This document shows, piece after piece, positions 25,639-34,393 of a stretch of DNA of 64,000 bases. This DNA is from Kerstersia similis (GTDB lineage: Bacteria; Pseudomonadota; Gammaproteobacteria; Burkholderiales; Burkholderiaceae_B). Within the stretch, counting starts at the first letter, position 1. Each line of letters starts with the position of its first letter. Below the pieces are notes generated by a model that was given only the letters and a program-made list of their open reading frames with translations, searched no databases and was not told the origin of the DNA. Position numbers and translations under genes: made by a program. Location: contig NZ_CBCSIQ010000005.1 in NCBI RefSeq assembly GCF_965139615.1, positions 93,032-157,031 on the forward strand, in the 5' to 3' direction.

Positions 25639-25680
25639 ACAGCCTGGCCGGGCATGAACCCTCATGCGCCGCCAGGCTGT
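25639..25680. other. Long hairpin downstream of mfd
   Basis: The arms 25639-25657 and 25662-25680 pair over 19 positions with two mismatches around a 4-nt ACCC loop (outer arms ACAGCCTGGC/GCCAGGCTGT). There is no T-run. It is probably an mRNA 3' stabilising structure or a Rho-dependent end rather than a classic terminator. Confidence 0.5.
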
Positions 25681-25820
25681 CGCTGCAGCGGCATATCCCG
25701 TTTGCTCCGTCAGCGGCTATGATGCCTGCTGACCAGATTCAAGACCGCCACGCGCCATCCTGTCAGCGTGGCGACTTTTCACCATCCAGCCCTGCGCCCA
25801 GCCGCGCCGGCCCGAACGCC

Positions 25821-26687
25821 ATGACCGATTCCAGCCTTCACCTCATCCTGCAATCTCCCGACCTGTCCGCCGATCGCATCGAACAGGCGGCCGCACTGGC
25901 CTGCGCCAACGGCGTGCGCCGCATCAGCACGACGGCAGCGCGCCTGACCGGCGTGGCGGCTGATGACGCCAGTCGCCAGGAACTGGCCGCCTGGTGCGCC
26001 AGCCGCCATATGGACTATGCCTATGTCCCCGGTCAGGCCAAATTGTCTGATTACCGTGTGCTGGCCATGGACATGGACTCCACGCTGATCAATATCGAAT
26101 GTATCGACGAAATCGCCGATGCCGTGGGCCGCAAACCTGAAGTCGCCGCCATCACCGAAGCCGCCATGCGCGGCGAAATCAAGGATTTCTCCGAAAGCCT
26201 GCGCCGCCGTGTCGCCCTGCTGCAAGGCGTCGCGGCCACGGCACTGGAAGAAGTCTATGCCGACCGCCTCAAGCTCAACCCGGGGGCCGAACGCCTGGTG
26301 GAATCTGCCCGGGCCGCCGGCCTGAAGATCCTGCTGGTTTCCGGCGGCTTCACCTTTTTCACGGAACGCCTGCGCCAGCGCCTGCAACTGGATGCGGCCC
26401 ACGCCAACACCCTGGAAGTCGATGACAGCGGCGTGCTGACCGGACGTGTGCTGGGCGATATTGTCGATGCCCAGGCCAAGGCCCAGCTGGTACAGCAATT
26501 TGCCGCCAGCCATGGCGCGCAAACCAGTCAGGCGATCGTGATCGGCGACGGCGCCAATGACCTGCAAATGATGAAACTGGCTGGCATTTCGGTGGCCTAC
26601 CGCGCCAAGCCTGTCGTGCAGCAACAGGCCAGCCATGCCCTGAACTACACCGGACTTGATGGTGTGCTGAACTGGTTTGCCAGCTAA
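25821..26687 (+). CDS. serB: Phosphoserine phosphatase SerB
   Basis: 288 residues. Catalyses the last step of serine synthesis. The N-terminal ACT-like regulatory region (about 1-75) is followed by the HAD domain with nucleophile D84 and acid D86 in AMDMDSTLINIECIDEIAD, motif II in LLVSGGFTFF, the lysine region and motif III/IV GDGANDLQMM. I chose ATG 25821 because the family sequence begins there; an ATG at 25719 would add 34 residues of C-rich shadow. Stands alone between mfd and a GNAT gene. Confidence 0.93.
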   Translation: MTDSSLHLILQSPDLSADRIEQAAALACANGVRRISTTAARLTGVAADDASRQELAAWCASRHMDYAYVPGQAKLSDYRVLAMDMDSTLINIECIDEIADAVGRKPEVAAITEAAMRGEIKDFSESLRRRVALLQGVAATALEEVYADRLKLNPGAERLVESARAAGLKILLVSGGFTFFTERLRQRLQLDAAHANTLEVDDSGVLTGRVLGDIVDAQAKAQLVQQFAASHGAQTSQAIVIGDGANDLQMMKLAGISVAYRAKPVVQQQASHALNYTGLDGVLNWFAS

Positions 26688-26765
26688 GTACGGTTGCCCT
26701 GACGAGCCCTGCCTTTCCTGGCGGGCTCCCCGAATCACTGCTTTCTCCACCACTCCGCCGGCGCC

Positions 26766-27230
26766 ATGACCCAGCCCCCCGCCCCCTCTTTGCCCGCCGC
26801 CACTGACGGTATTCAGCTGCGCCTGGGCAGTTGGGAAGAACTGCAAGGCGACGCCACGCCCATTCGCTTCGAAGTGTTCGTTGACGAACAAGGTGTCCCG
26901 CCAGAAATCGAACTGGACGACATGGACCCGATTTGCCTGCATGCCGTCGCCTACGACGCGCAAGGCGTGGCGTTGGGCACGGGCCGCTTGCTGCCTGACG
27001 GCCACATCGGCCGTATGGCTGTGCGCCAGCCTGCGCGCGGCACCGGCCTGGGTGGCCAGTTGCTGCAGGCATTGGTCGAAGCGGGTCTGCGTCAAGGCCA
27101 TACCGCGCTGATCCTGCATGCGCAATGCCATGCCCGTTCTTTTTACGAACGGCACGGTTTCCAGGCAGAAGGCGAACCGTTCCAGGAAGCGGGCATCGCC
27201 CATATCACGATGGTGCGGCGCAGCCGATAG
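26766..27230 (+). CDS. GNAT family N-acetyltransferase (ElaA/YjcF-like)
   Basis: 154 residues with a complete GNAT core: RFEVFVDEQGVPPEIELDDMD, then GRMAVRQPARGTGLGGQLLQALVE (acetyl-CoA loop, R-x-x-G-x-G) and HAQCHARSFYERHGFQAEGEPFQEAGI. The pattern VFVxEQxVP plus EAGIxH is that of the ElaA/YjcF group, whose substrates are unknown. Starts 78 bases after serB and ends before an unusual T-rich terminator. Confidence 0.85.
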   Translation: MTQPPAPSLPAATDGIQLRLGSWEELQGDATPIRFEVFVDEQGVPPEIELDDMDPICLHAVAYDAQGVALGTGRLLPDGHIGRMAVRQPARGTGLGGQLLQALVEAGLRQGHTALILHAQCHARSFYERHGFQAEGEPFQEAGIAHITMVRRSR

Positions 27231-27303
27231 ACATGGCGGCAGCGCCGGTGCGGCGGCAGCCTGCACGGTCTTGCGCCACCCCAACGCTGCCGCCCAAACA
27301 GCA

Positions 27304-27337
27304 ATGGCCCGCATTCCAAAGAAAGCGGGCCATTTTT
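27304..27337 (+). terminator. Intrinsic terminator
   Basis: ATGGCCCGC (27304-27312) pairs with GCGGGCCAT (27325-27333) around a 12-nt loop and is followed by T5. It ends transcription from the serB/GNAT side. Confidence 0.8.
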
Positions 27338-27372
27338 CTGGCCGTTTTTCTGGCCGTTTTTCTGGCCATTTT
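27333..27372 (+). repeat. Tandem 12-bp repeat of terminator T-tracts
   Basis: Three copies of TTTTTCTGGCCG (27333-27344, 27345-27356, 27357-27368, the last ending in A) and a decayed fourth (TTTTCAGG) follow the terminator stem. Each supplies a new T5 tract. The array lies between convergent GNAT and SDR genes. Confidence 0.8.
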
Positions 27373-27393
27373 CAGGCGGTGTGGCCAGCGCAG

Positions 27394-28158
27394 TTACCGG
27401 GCGGTATAGCCGCCGTCGATCACCAGTTCACTGCCCGTCACGAACTTGGCTTCGTCGGAAGCCAGGTACACCACGCCCCAGGCGATATCGTCCGGATCGC
27501 CGACATAGCCCAGCGGATGACGCGCATCCAGTTCGGCACGGAAGGCAGCCGGGCCAGCCGGCGACTGATTCGCCAGGTCCTCGACCAGCGGCGTCCAGAT
27601 GAAACCGGGATGCACCGAATTCACGCGGATATGGTCGCGGGCATACAGCAGGGCGTCGTTCTTGCTCATCAGGCGTACCGCGCCCTTGGAAGCATGATAC
27701 GGCGGCAGGTCGGCAGCCCCTACCAGGCCATAGATGGAAGAAAGATTGATGATGCTGCCGCCGCCTTGCTCCTGCATGGTCGGCACGGCATGCTTGGTGC
27801 AGAAAAACACGCCCTTGACGTTGACGTCCATGACGCGATCCCACTCTGCCTCGGTGATTTCATGCGTCGGCTTGTTCACCCCGGATATCCCGGCGTTGTT
27901 GACCAGGATGTCGATACGGCCAAAGTACTCGGCCACTTCGATGAAAGACTCGGCCACCGAAGCCTCGTCCGTCGTATCCACGCGCCAGAACTTGGCCAGG
28001 CCGCCCTGCTTGCTGATGGTTTCCACCACCTCGGCGCCATCCTGCAAATCCGTCACAGCGACCTTGGCGCCCTCCTGCGCCAGACGTATTGCGATAGCAC
28101 GACCGATACCGACTGCAGCGCCGGTGACAATGGCAACCTTACCTTCCAGACGTTTCAT
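27394..28158 (-). CDS. Short-chain dehydrogenase/reductase
   Basis: 254-residue classical SDR. ATG 28158 has AGGAG 6 nt upstream; an earlier in-frame ATG at 28191 lacks this. The NAD(P) motif TGAAVGIG is at residues 12-19, NNAG at 87-90, and the catalytic residues S141, Y154 and K158 are in YHASK. Asp37 after the second strand (VTDLQDG) suggests NAD preference. The substrate is not evident; similar proteins act on cyclic alcohols, 3-oxoacyl chains or glucose. It is transcribed away from the rcnB-like pair and appears monocistronic. Confidence 0.9.
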   Translation of the reverse strand: MKRLEGKVAIVTGAAVGIGRAIAIRLAQEGAKVAVTDLQDGAEVVETISKQGGLAKFWRVDTTDEASVAESFIEVAEYFGRIDILVNNAGISGVNKPTHEITEAEWDRVMDVNVKGVFFCTKHAVPTMQEQGGGSIINLSSIYGLVGAADLPPYHASKGAVRLMSKNDALLYARDHIRVNSVHPGFIWTPLVEDLANQSPAGPAAFRAELDARHPLGYVGDPDDIAWGVVYLASDEAKFVTGSELVIDGGYTAR

Positions 28159-28423
28159 TGCTTTCTCCTGTTCAGCAAGCGGCAACGGCACACACCGCTG
28201 CGCTCAGGCATTGTCAGCTGCCCCCTATCGCACTGTAAATGGCCGTAAGTGCCGGCAATTGCGCTAAATCAACTTGCGAACATTTATCAATACCACAACC
28301 TGGGAGACGCAACTTATTACACGTCCTCCGAACTTCTCCATGAAATCTCCACGGCGCTTGCAAGGCACGAGGACACACTGGCATCAACGGATTCCCCCGC
28401 TGCCCAGCTGAAGGAGCTGCATC

Positions 28424-28954
28424 ATGGCGAGCCCCACCAAGACCACCTCAGTCATTATTTCAACCCTGCTTGGCGTTTCTGCAATGGCCTTCAACCTGGC
28501 GGCCAGCGCCCAGCCTTCGCCGGAGGATCTCCGGGAAAACGCCCAGCAAGAACGACGCGGCAATCCGCCCTACTCCACAAACCGTCCTGCCGCCCAAAAC
28601 CAGCCGCAGACACCCGGCCAGCGCCCGGCCTCCACTCCCAGCCGGAACCAGCAGGCCACGCCCCAGCCTAAGCATCAGGCTGGCCAGAAAGCCACGCCGG
28701 CGGGCAATCAGGCCGCGCCTGCCGCACCACACCCTCCCAGCCAGGTCAGGCGTGGCGCCGGCCCGGATGACCGTTATCACAAGGGCGACACCCTGCCTCA
28801 ACCCTATCAGGGCCGCAGGTACTACGTCAGCCAGCCTGAACGTTACAACCTGCCAGCGCCGGGCCACGGCCAACGCTGGGTCAAAGTGGGTGCGGACTAT
28901 GTACTGATCACCATCGCCACCGGCCTGATCATCGACCTCGTCCTGAACCACTGA
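28424..28954 (+). CDS. RcnB-family periplasmic protein, copy 1
   Basis: 176 residues. The ATG at 28424 follows AAGGAG. A signal peptide is cleaved after ASA (residue 29). A Gln/Pro/Ala-rich low-complexity middle (about 30-120) leads to the RcnB core: DDRYHKGDTLPQPYQGRRYYV, then GHGQRWVKVGADYVLITIATGLIIDLVL. E. coli RcnB is a periplasmic protein needed for nickel/cobalt homeostasis; the present role is unknown. No rcnA exporter or rcnR regulator is nearby. A paralogue follows after 10 bases. Confidence 0.82.
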   Translation: MASPTKTTSVIISTLLGVSAMAFNLAASAQPSPEDLRENAQQERRGNPPYSTNRPAAQNQPQTPGQRPASTPSRNQQATPQPKHQAGQKATPAGNQAAPAAPHPPSQVRRGAGPDDRYHKGDTLPQPYQGRRYYVSQPERYNLPAPGHGQRWVKVGADYVLITIATGLIIDLVLNH

Positions 28955-28964
28955 GGACACCGCC

Positions 28965-29552
28965 ATGGCACGCCCCTACTTTCGATCTGCGGCCATGCTT
29001 ATCCTGTCCGGATGGGCTGCCGCCAGTTTCAGTAGCAGCCTGCAGGCCCAGCCCTACGGCGACGACAGGCCTTCCCGTGAACGATATGACGAGCAGCGTC
29101 ATGCAGACCGGCACAATACTGCTCGTCCAGCTCGCGATAGACAGGCATGGACGGGACGCCACCAGGAGCCAGGCCAGCATGCCAGGCAGGAACATCCACA
29201 AGGACCCGGTCGGCACGATGGTCTGCCCCGCCAAGGCGAACGCCATCAAGAGGATAGACGCCACGCCCCCGGCGCACAGCGGTTTCAAGCCCACGGCCAG
29301 CCGCATGGCCCCGCCTGGCGAGGAGGGCCACCGGCTTACGCCGGCCACTCGCCAGGCCCTTCCCCTCATTTTCGCCTGGGCGGCCTGTTGCCTGCCCCGT
29401 ACGCCGACCCCGGCTACTATGTTGTCTATCCCCGTTACCATGGCCTGCCACCGCCATCGCATGGTCAACGCTGGGTGAGAGTCGGGGCAGACTATCTGCT
29501 GGTCGCCATTGCGACCGGGCTGATCATCGACATGGTGCTGCATCCACATTGA
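28965..29552 (+). CDS. RcnB-family periplasmic protein, copy 2
   Basis: 195 residues with a signal peptide ending LQA before QPYG. The middle is very rich in His, Arg, Gln and Gly (about 30-140), a potential metal-binding or disordered stretch. The C-terminal core GQRWVRVGADYLLVAIATGLIIDMVLHPH closely matches copy 1. The two genes therefore arose by tandem duplication of the core with divergent linkers. The 10-base spacing suggests one transcript. Confidence 0.8.
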   Translation: MARPYFRSAAMLILSGWAAASFSSSLQAQPYGDDRPSRERYDEQRHADRHNTARPARDRQAWTGRHQEPGQHARQEHPQGPGRHDGLPRQGERHQEDRRHAPGAQRFQAHGQPHGPAWRGGPPAYAGHSPGPSPHFRLGGLLPAPYADPGYYVVYPRYHGLPPPSHGQRWVRVGADYLLVAIATGLIIDMVLHPH

Positions 29553-29612
29553 TCCGTGATGCCAGCACAGAAAAACGCCCCCTCACTTCGCACGAGTCAG
29601 GTGGCTGGCGCC

Positions 29613-30491
29613 TCATATGGGCCAATGCCGCTGCAAGTACTCAAGCAAGACGCGCACACGTGCCACGCCGGCATGACGGCGTGGCACATATGCCTTGAAC
29701 CAATTTTCCTGCACGGTGTAATCGGGCAACACCTGTATCAAGTGCCCGGCACGCAATGCATCACTAGCGACATAGTCGGGCAGCAACGCAATGCCCATGC
29801 CTGACCGGGCCGCCTCCCTTAAAGTCAGATTGTCATCGGCCTGCAGCCGTGGCCGGACTTCAATACAGTTCACGCCTTGCGCCGTATCGAAGTTCCAACT
29901 GTTACCTGCGGCAGAAAACACCAGACAGGAGTGCTCCAGCAAATCATGCGGCACCAGCGGACTGCCATATTGAGCCAGATACGCCGGTGCAGCACACAAA
30001 CGCGGCTGTACCGGCCCCAGCGCCAATTCCGCAACGCCTTCATAACTGGCTGAGCGGCCGCTGATGGCCAGGTCGCAACCCAACTCTGCCGGATTGGCCG
30101 AGCGATCCACCAGGCGCAGATCCAAGGTGATATGAGGATGCGCCAGCAAAAAACGGTTGAACACCTGCCCCAGATGCAGGCAAGTCAGGGTCAGGGGAGC
30201 CATGACGCGCAAATGGCCATGCAGACTTTTTTCATCCCGGCTGACCACATGCAGTAGCTCATCAAAGTCCTGCACCATCGGCGAGGCCCGGGTGTAAAGA
30301 CGCTGCCCGGCGTCCGTCAGGATGATTTTCCTTGTCGTGCGATCGAACAAGCGACTCCCGAGTTCCTCTTCCAGTTGCCGGATCCGCTTGGCGACCACGG
30401 ACGGCACAACGCCCAGTTGCCGTGCTGCCGCACTGAAGTTATCGCTGCGCACAACTTCGACGAATGTGCGGATATGCGTCATGACATCCAT
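29613..30491 (-). CDS. LysR-family transcriptional regulator
   Basis: 292 residues. The N-terminal winged HTH (MDVMTHIRTFVEVVRSDNFSAAARQLGVVPSVVAKRIRQLEEELGSRLF split over residues 1-50) is followed by the substrate-binding domain (about 90-290). The HTH recognition segment PSVVAKRIRQLE is of the CrgA/PtxR-like subgroup. It is divergent from an aromatic-acid permease and Rieske oxygenase genes, so it most likely responds to their substrate. A LysR box lies between them. Effector not deducible. Confidence 0.9.
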   Translation of the reverse strand: MDVMTHIRTFVEVVRSDNFSAAARQLGVVPSVVAKRIRQLEEELGSRLFDRTTRKIILTDAGQRLYTRASPMVQDFDELLHVVSRDEKSLHGHLRVMAPLTLTCLHLGQVFNRFLLAHPHITLDLRLVDRSANPAELGCDLAISGRSASYEGVAELALGPVQPRLCAAPAYLAQYGSPLVPHDLLEHSCLVFSAAGNSWNFDTAQGVNCIEVRPRLQADDNLTLREAARSGMGIALLPDYVASDALRAGHLIQVLPDYTVQENWFKAYVPRRHAGVARVRVLLEYLQRHWPI

Positions 30492-30578
30492 AGCTACCTC
30501 CTCCTGCCCATCAGCTTAGCAATTCAGTACGCACTGATTGATTCAAATAAGCATCAAATGAAACCCAGAACTTAGTTC

Positions 30579-30595
30579 AATCACTGCGTCTGATT
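30579..30595. promoter_or_regulatory. LysR-type operator
   Basis: AATCA-N7-TGATT is a perfect dyad containing the T-N11-A core of LysR boxes (TCA-N7-TGA). It is 88 bases from the regulator ATG and 115 bases from the permease ATG, the usual place for the recognition site. Confidence 0.6.
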
Positions 30596-30709
30596 AAAAA
30601 TAGACTTGTCTCTCCAATGGCCCCTGCGGCCAGCGGCCGCCCTGCTACCCGGCTCCAAAAAAAACAGACAAGCCGGCGGGATAACCATAAAAACCGGTGG
30701 AGACAAACC

Positions 30710-32071
30710 ATGCCTGTAGATTCCCGAATCAATATCAAATCATTCATAGACTCGCGTCCCATTGCCTGGCCGCAATACCTGCTGGCGGCGCTCTGTTTCC
30801 TGGTCGTCATGACAGATGGCATAGACGTCGCCATCATGGCCTATCTGGCGCCATCCATCATGCAGGAATGGGGTATCAGCCGTACCCAATTCGGTATCGT
30901 CATGAGCCTGGCACCCGTAGGACTGGTTATCGGTGCGCTGTGCGCCGGCCCGATCTCCGACCGCCTGGGACGCAAGAAAATTCTGGTCACCTCGGTCTTC
31001 CTCTTCGGGCTGTGCTGTCTGCTCACGGCCTTTACCAGCAGCACACTACAAATGGCCGTCATGCGTTTGCTGACCGGGATCGGGCTGGGCGCCGCCATGC
31101 CCATCACCACTACCTTGCTATCCGAATATGTCCCCGAGCGCCGCCGTGGGCTGATGATCACGACCATGTCCATTGGCTTCGGGGTCGGCTCCGCTGCTGT
31201 CGGTTTTGCGGCAGGCTGGATGATTCCCCACTGGGGCTGGCGCTCCGTCCTGATGCTGGGCGGCATTCTGCCTTTGATGCTAGTGCCTCTGCTGGTCTGG
31301 TTGCTACCGGAATCGGCACGCTTCATGCTCGTGCGTGGCCAGGCCATGACGCAGATTGCACGTATGCTGGAACGCGTCTGTCGCACCTCGCTCCCCGCCG
31401 GAACGACTTTTTTCTCCGACGAACCCAGCACACCGGCCAAAGCCCCGTTCCGTCTGCTGTTTCAGCACAACCTGGGACGTACGACCCTCGCGCTTTGGTG
31501 TACCTACTTCATGGGCCTGCTGGTTATCTACCTGCTTACGGGCTGGCTGCCGACCCTGATCAAGGATGCCGGCCTGCCAATTACCGAAGCGGCCCATGTC
31601 ACCGCCATGTTTCAGACCGGCGGCATTGTCGGCGCGATTTTGACTGGCTGGGCCATGGATCGCGGCTACCCGACCCGTGTCATCGCCACGGCCTATTTTC
31701 TTGGCGCGCTTTGTGTCCTGGGCGTTGGGCAATCCGGCCCGCTCGCCGGCTCGCTTCCCTTCTGGATGCTGGCCGCCGGTTTCTTCATCAACGGTGCACA
31801 AACCGGCCTCAACGCACACGCGCCCAGTTGCTACCCGACCGCCGTACGCGCCACTGGCGTCAGTTGGATGCTGGGCATGGGTCGCTTTGGCAGCATTTTC
31901 GGTACCGCGGCAGGTGGCCTGTTGCTTAGCCTGGGCTGGACTTTCTCTGGCATCGTCTCCCTGCTGGCCATTCCAACGGCTTTGGCCGGCGTTGCCATCA
32001 TCGCCAGCGCCATCCGGCCCGCACGCACCACGCCCCAATCTCTGCCCCAAGCCAGCCGCCTCCCGTCTTGA
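30710..32071 (+). CDS. MFS aromatic-acid:proton symporter (AAHS family)
   Basis: 453 residues, 12 predicted membrane helices. ATG 30710 has GGAG 8 nt upstream. AAHS hallmarks are the first-helix DGIDVAIMAYLAPSI, the loop 2-3 motif GPISDRLGRKKILV and the GAAMPITTTLLSEYVPERRRG segment. Relatives PcaK, BenK and VanK import 4-hydroxybenzoate, benzoate or vanillate. It is the first gene of the operon with the reductase and oxygenase, so it presumably imports their aromatic substrate. Confidence 0.9.
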   Translation: MPVDSRINIKSFIDSRPIAWPQYLLAALCFLVVMTDGIDVAIMAYLAPSIMQEWGISRTQFGIVMSLAPVGLVIGALCAGPISDRLGRKKILVTSVFLFGLCCLLTAFTSSTLQMAVMRLLTGIGLGAAMPITTTLLSEYVPERRRGLMITTMSIGFGVGSAAVGFAAGWMIPHWGWRSVLMLGGILPLMLVPLLVWLLPESARFMLVRGQAMTQIARMLERVCRTSLPAGTTFFSDEPSTPAKAPFRLLFQHNLGRTTLALWCTYFMGLLVIYLLTGWLPTLIKDAGLPITEAAHVTAMFQTGGIVGAILTGWAMDRGYPTRVIATAYFLGALCVLGVGQSGPLAGSLPFWMLAAGFFINGAQTGLNAHAPSCYPTAVRATGVSWMLGMGRFGSIFGTAAGGLLLSLGWTFSGIVSLLAIPTALAGVAIIASAIRPARTTPQSLPQASRLPS

Positions 32072-32131
32072 CGACTGACAACAATCGGATGTCTCACTGT
32101 TCGTCTCGTTTTTTTCAAACCGGAGTGTCCT

Positions 32132-33109
32132 ATGGCCCGCAACAATTTCAACACCGAGATCATTGCCGTCCGCCCTTTGACGGAAAAAATCTGTGAGTAC
32201 CAGCTACGCTCGCTGGATCGCCAACCCTTGCCCAGCTATGCGCCGGGTGCCCACATTGCGCTGCATGTCGTGTCACCCGAACATGGCTTGATGGTCAGGC
32301 ATTACTCGCTGCTGGGAGGCTCGGCAACACATGACGACCCTCGCCATACCTACCGTATTGCCATTCAACGCGAACATCTGGGCCGATGTTCTTCCTATCT
32401 GCACTCGACGCTCAAGCCTGGCCAGCTGGTTCGTGTCGGACCACCCGTCAACGACTTCCCTTTGGACAGGCATGACAGCCCGGTGCTGTTACTGGCCGGT
32501 GGCATCGGCATCACACCGATATTTTCGATGGCGCGCAGTCTGATACGCCGTCAGGTTCCATTCCAGCTGATCTATCTTGGCCGCGCCCCGCATGCCATGG
32601 CCTATCACGATGACGTTTCGCAATTGTGCGGCAGGCAGGTCAGCTATCACTACAGCGAACGCCAGGGACAACTGGATCTGACGGCCTTGCTCAAGGAGCA
32701 CGCCAACGTCAAACGCGTCTATGTATGCGGGCCGCCAGCCATGATCGAAGCCACTCATCAAGCCGCCTTGCAGGCAGGCCTGGGGCAGAACCATGTCCGC
32801 AGCGAACGCTTCGGTGTGACACGTTCCCAGACTGCCCGCGCCTTTGATGTCGTATTGCAACGCAGTGGCCGAACGGTACGCATAGGGGCAGACGCCACGA
32901 TTCTCGACACCTTGCAGGCCCAGGGCATACCCGTTTTGTGGGATTGCCGCCGCGGAGAATGCGGGCTCTGTCCATTAACCGTCCTGGCCGCAGATGGCCC
33001 CCTGGAACATCACGATCACTACTTGTCGCCCGAGGAACGCTCCGCTGGCGACAGCTTGTGCATTTGCGTGTCACGCATACGCGGCACACAGCTTGTTTTG
33101 GATGCCTGA
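32132..33109 (+). CDS. VanB/phthalate dioxygenase reductase-type oxidoreductase
   Basis: 325 residues. FMN-binding domain (RHYSLLGG), NAD domain (LLLAGGIGITPIFSMAR, VYVCGPPAMIEA) and C-terminal plant-type 2Fe-2S domain with C272, C277, C280 and C310 in the canonical C-x4-C-x2-C-x29-C spacing. It passes electrons from NADH to the Rieske oxygenase encoded next. The order flavin-NAD-ferredoxin is that of class IA reductases. It lies 60 bases after the permease and 22 before the oxygenase. Confidence 0.92.
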   Translation: MARNNFNTEIIAVRPLTEKICEYQLRSLDRQPLPSYAPGAHIALHVVSPEHGLMVRHYSLLGGSATHDDPRHTYRIAIQREHLGRCSSYLHSTLKPGQLVRVGPPVNDFPLDRHDSPVLLLAGGIGITPIFSMARSLIRRQVPFQLIYLGRAPHAMAYHDDVSQLCGRQVSYHYSERQGQLDLTALLKEHANVKRVYVCGPPAMIEATHQAALQAGLGQNHVRSERFGVTRSQTARAFDVVLQRSGRTVRIGADATILDTLQAQGIPVLWDCRRGECGLCPLTVLAADGPLEHHDHYLSPEERSAGDSLCICVSRIRGTQLVLDA

Positions 33110-33131
33110 CTACTTTCTCTGGAGCCTTATC

Positions 33132-34238
33132 ATGACCCCGACCGTCAGCACGATTTCGGACTTCGACCATGCCGTTCCCGACTTCGAACCCGGTGGCTTT
33201 GCCGACCACACGACCCCACTGATACGGAACTGTTGGTACGTCGCAGCGCTTGCCCATGAAGTTTCACGCGAGATTATCAACCGCCGCCTGCTGGGCATAG
33301 ATGTTGCCTTGTACCGCACCCTTGCGGGCGTAGCCGTCGCCGTACGCAATCGCTGCCCCCACCGCTCCTTTCCCCTGGCGAAAGGAAAACTTGAAGGCGA
33401 TATCCTCGTCTGTGGCTACCATGGCATGCAATTTGACCCGTCCGGCCGCTGCGTCAACATGCCTGCCATGCCTATCGTCCCGACCAACGCCAATGTCCGT
33501 ACCTTCCCGGTTGCCGAACGCGGCCCCTTAATCTGGATTTGGATGGGGGATCCCGATCACGCCAGCGAACACCTCATTCCCGATACCAGCTGGCTGGACA
33601 GTGCCGCCTGGAAATCCGTCGGCGGCGCATTTCACATCAAGTCGGACTATGTCTCCATGCACGAAAACTTGCTGGATCAGACCCACTTTCCTTTTCTTCA
33701 CCCCGGCGCCATCGGCACCCCGGAATACGCACGCTCCCGCCTCAAGGTACGCGTGGAGGACAACATGGTCATTATTGACCGGGAACTGCGCGACTCGCCG
33801 CCTCCTGGTGTCTATGCCGTCCCGACCGGTCTGACTGGCCAACCGGTAGATCGTCTTTCCGACGCCCGCTTCGTCTCGCCTGCACTGCATACCGCCTATG
33901 CCAGAATTATTGACCGGCACGATGCCAGCGGCGAACCTCGCACCTACCGTTTCAATATTTCCCACATTTTTACGCCTGAAAGCCAGAATGCCATCCATTA
34001 CTGGTGGTTCTGCAGCCGTAACTTCAAGCTTGAGGATGCGGCAACCGATACGCATCTCTTGAACGCATCGAGCAAGGCATACCAGGAGGACGTCGATGCC
34101 CTGGAATGGATTCTGGATGTCGTCAGCCGCGACGCCGAACCCCAGTTCGACTTGAATTTCGCACCAGACAAGCCCGGGCTGCTGATGCGCCAGGTACTCT
34201 ATCGCCTGGCAGCGGCTGAAGCCGGAATCACTGTGTGA
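33132..34238 (+). CDS. Rieske aromatic ring-hydroxylating oxygenase, VanA type
   Basis: 368 residues from ATG 33132 (GGAG 8 nt upstream). The Rieske cluster is C75-x-H77-x16-C94-x2-H97. The mononuclear iron site is N179-x2-D182-x2-H185-x4-H190 (NLLDQTHFPFLHPG). Size and layout match vanillate O-demethylase VanA and related single-component oxygenases. These demethylate methoxybenzoates or hydroxylate aromatic acids; the substrate is not fixed by the sequence. Its partner reductase precedes it. Confidence 0.9.
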   Translation: MTPTVSTISDFDHAVPDFEPGGFADHTTPLIRNCWYVAALAHEVSREIINRRLLGIDVALYRTLAGVAVAVRNRCPHRSFPLAKGKLEGDILVCGYHGMQFDPSGRCVNMPAMPIVPTNANVRTFPVAERGPLIWIWMGDPDHASEHLIPDTSWLDSAAWKSVGGAFHIKSDYVSMHENLLDQTHFPFLHPGAIGTPEYARSRLKVRVEDNMVIIDRELRDSPPPGVYAVPTGLTGQPVDRLSDARFVSPALHTAYARIIDRHDASGEPRTYRFNISHIFTPESQNAIHYWWFCSRNFKLEDAATDTHLLNASSKAYQEDVDALEWILDVVSRDAEPQFDLNFAPDKPGLLMRQVLYRLAAAEAGITV

Positions 34239-34287
34239 CGACGGCCCGGCCAGCCTCGGCAGGCCGTAAACCGTAGCGCAGTACGCA

Positions 34288-34326
34288 AAAACCCCAGGGA
34301 GCATCGCTTTGCCACCCTGGGGTTTT
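34288..34326. terminator. Bidirectional intrinsic terminator
   Basis: AAAACCCCAGGG (34288-34299) pairs with CCCTGGGGTTTT (34315-34326). A and T tracts flank both sides, so it ends both the Rieske operon (plus) and the nuo operon (minus). Confidence 0.9.
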
Positions 34327-34393
34327 CTATTGCTCGTGCGCAAGTCTGGCTTGCGGCACCAGGCCTCACCCCATTGGGCGAGGCCTGGCCTTA

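Noticed and set aside
27333..27372. Short direct repeats considered as a CRISPR array
   Set aside because: 12-bp units are contiguous, without spacers, and directly extend a terminator.
33132..34238. Firm call as vanillate demethylase VanA
   Set aside because: Fold and motifs fit the VanA group but many substrates occur within it, and the regulator is LysR rather than VanR.
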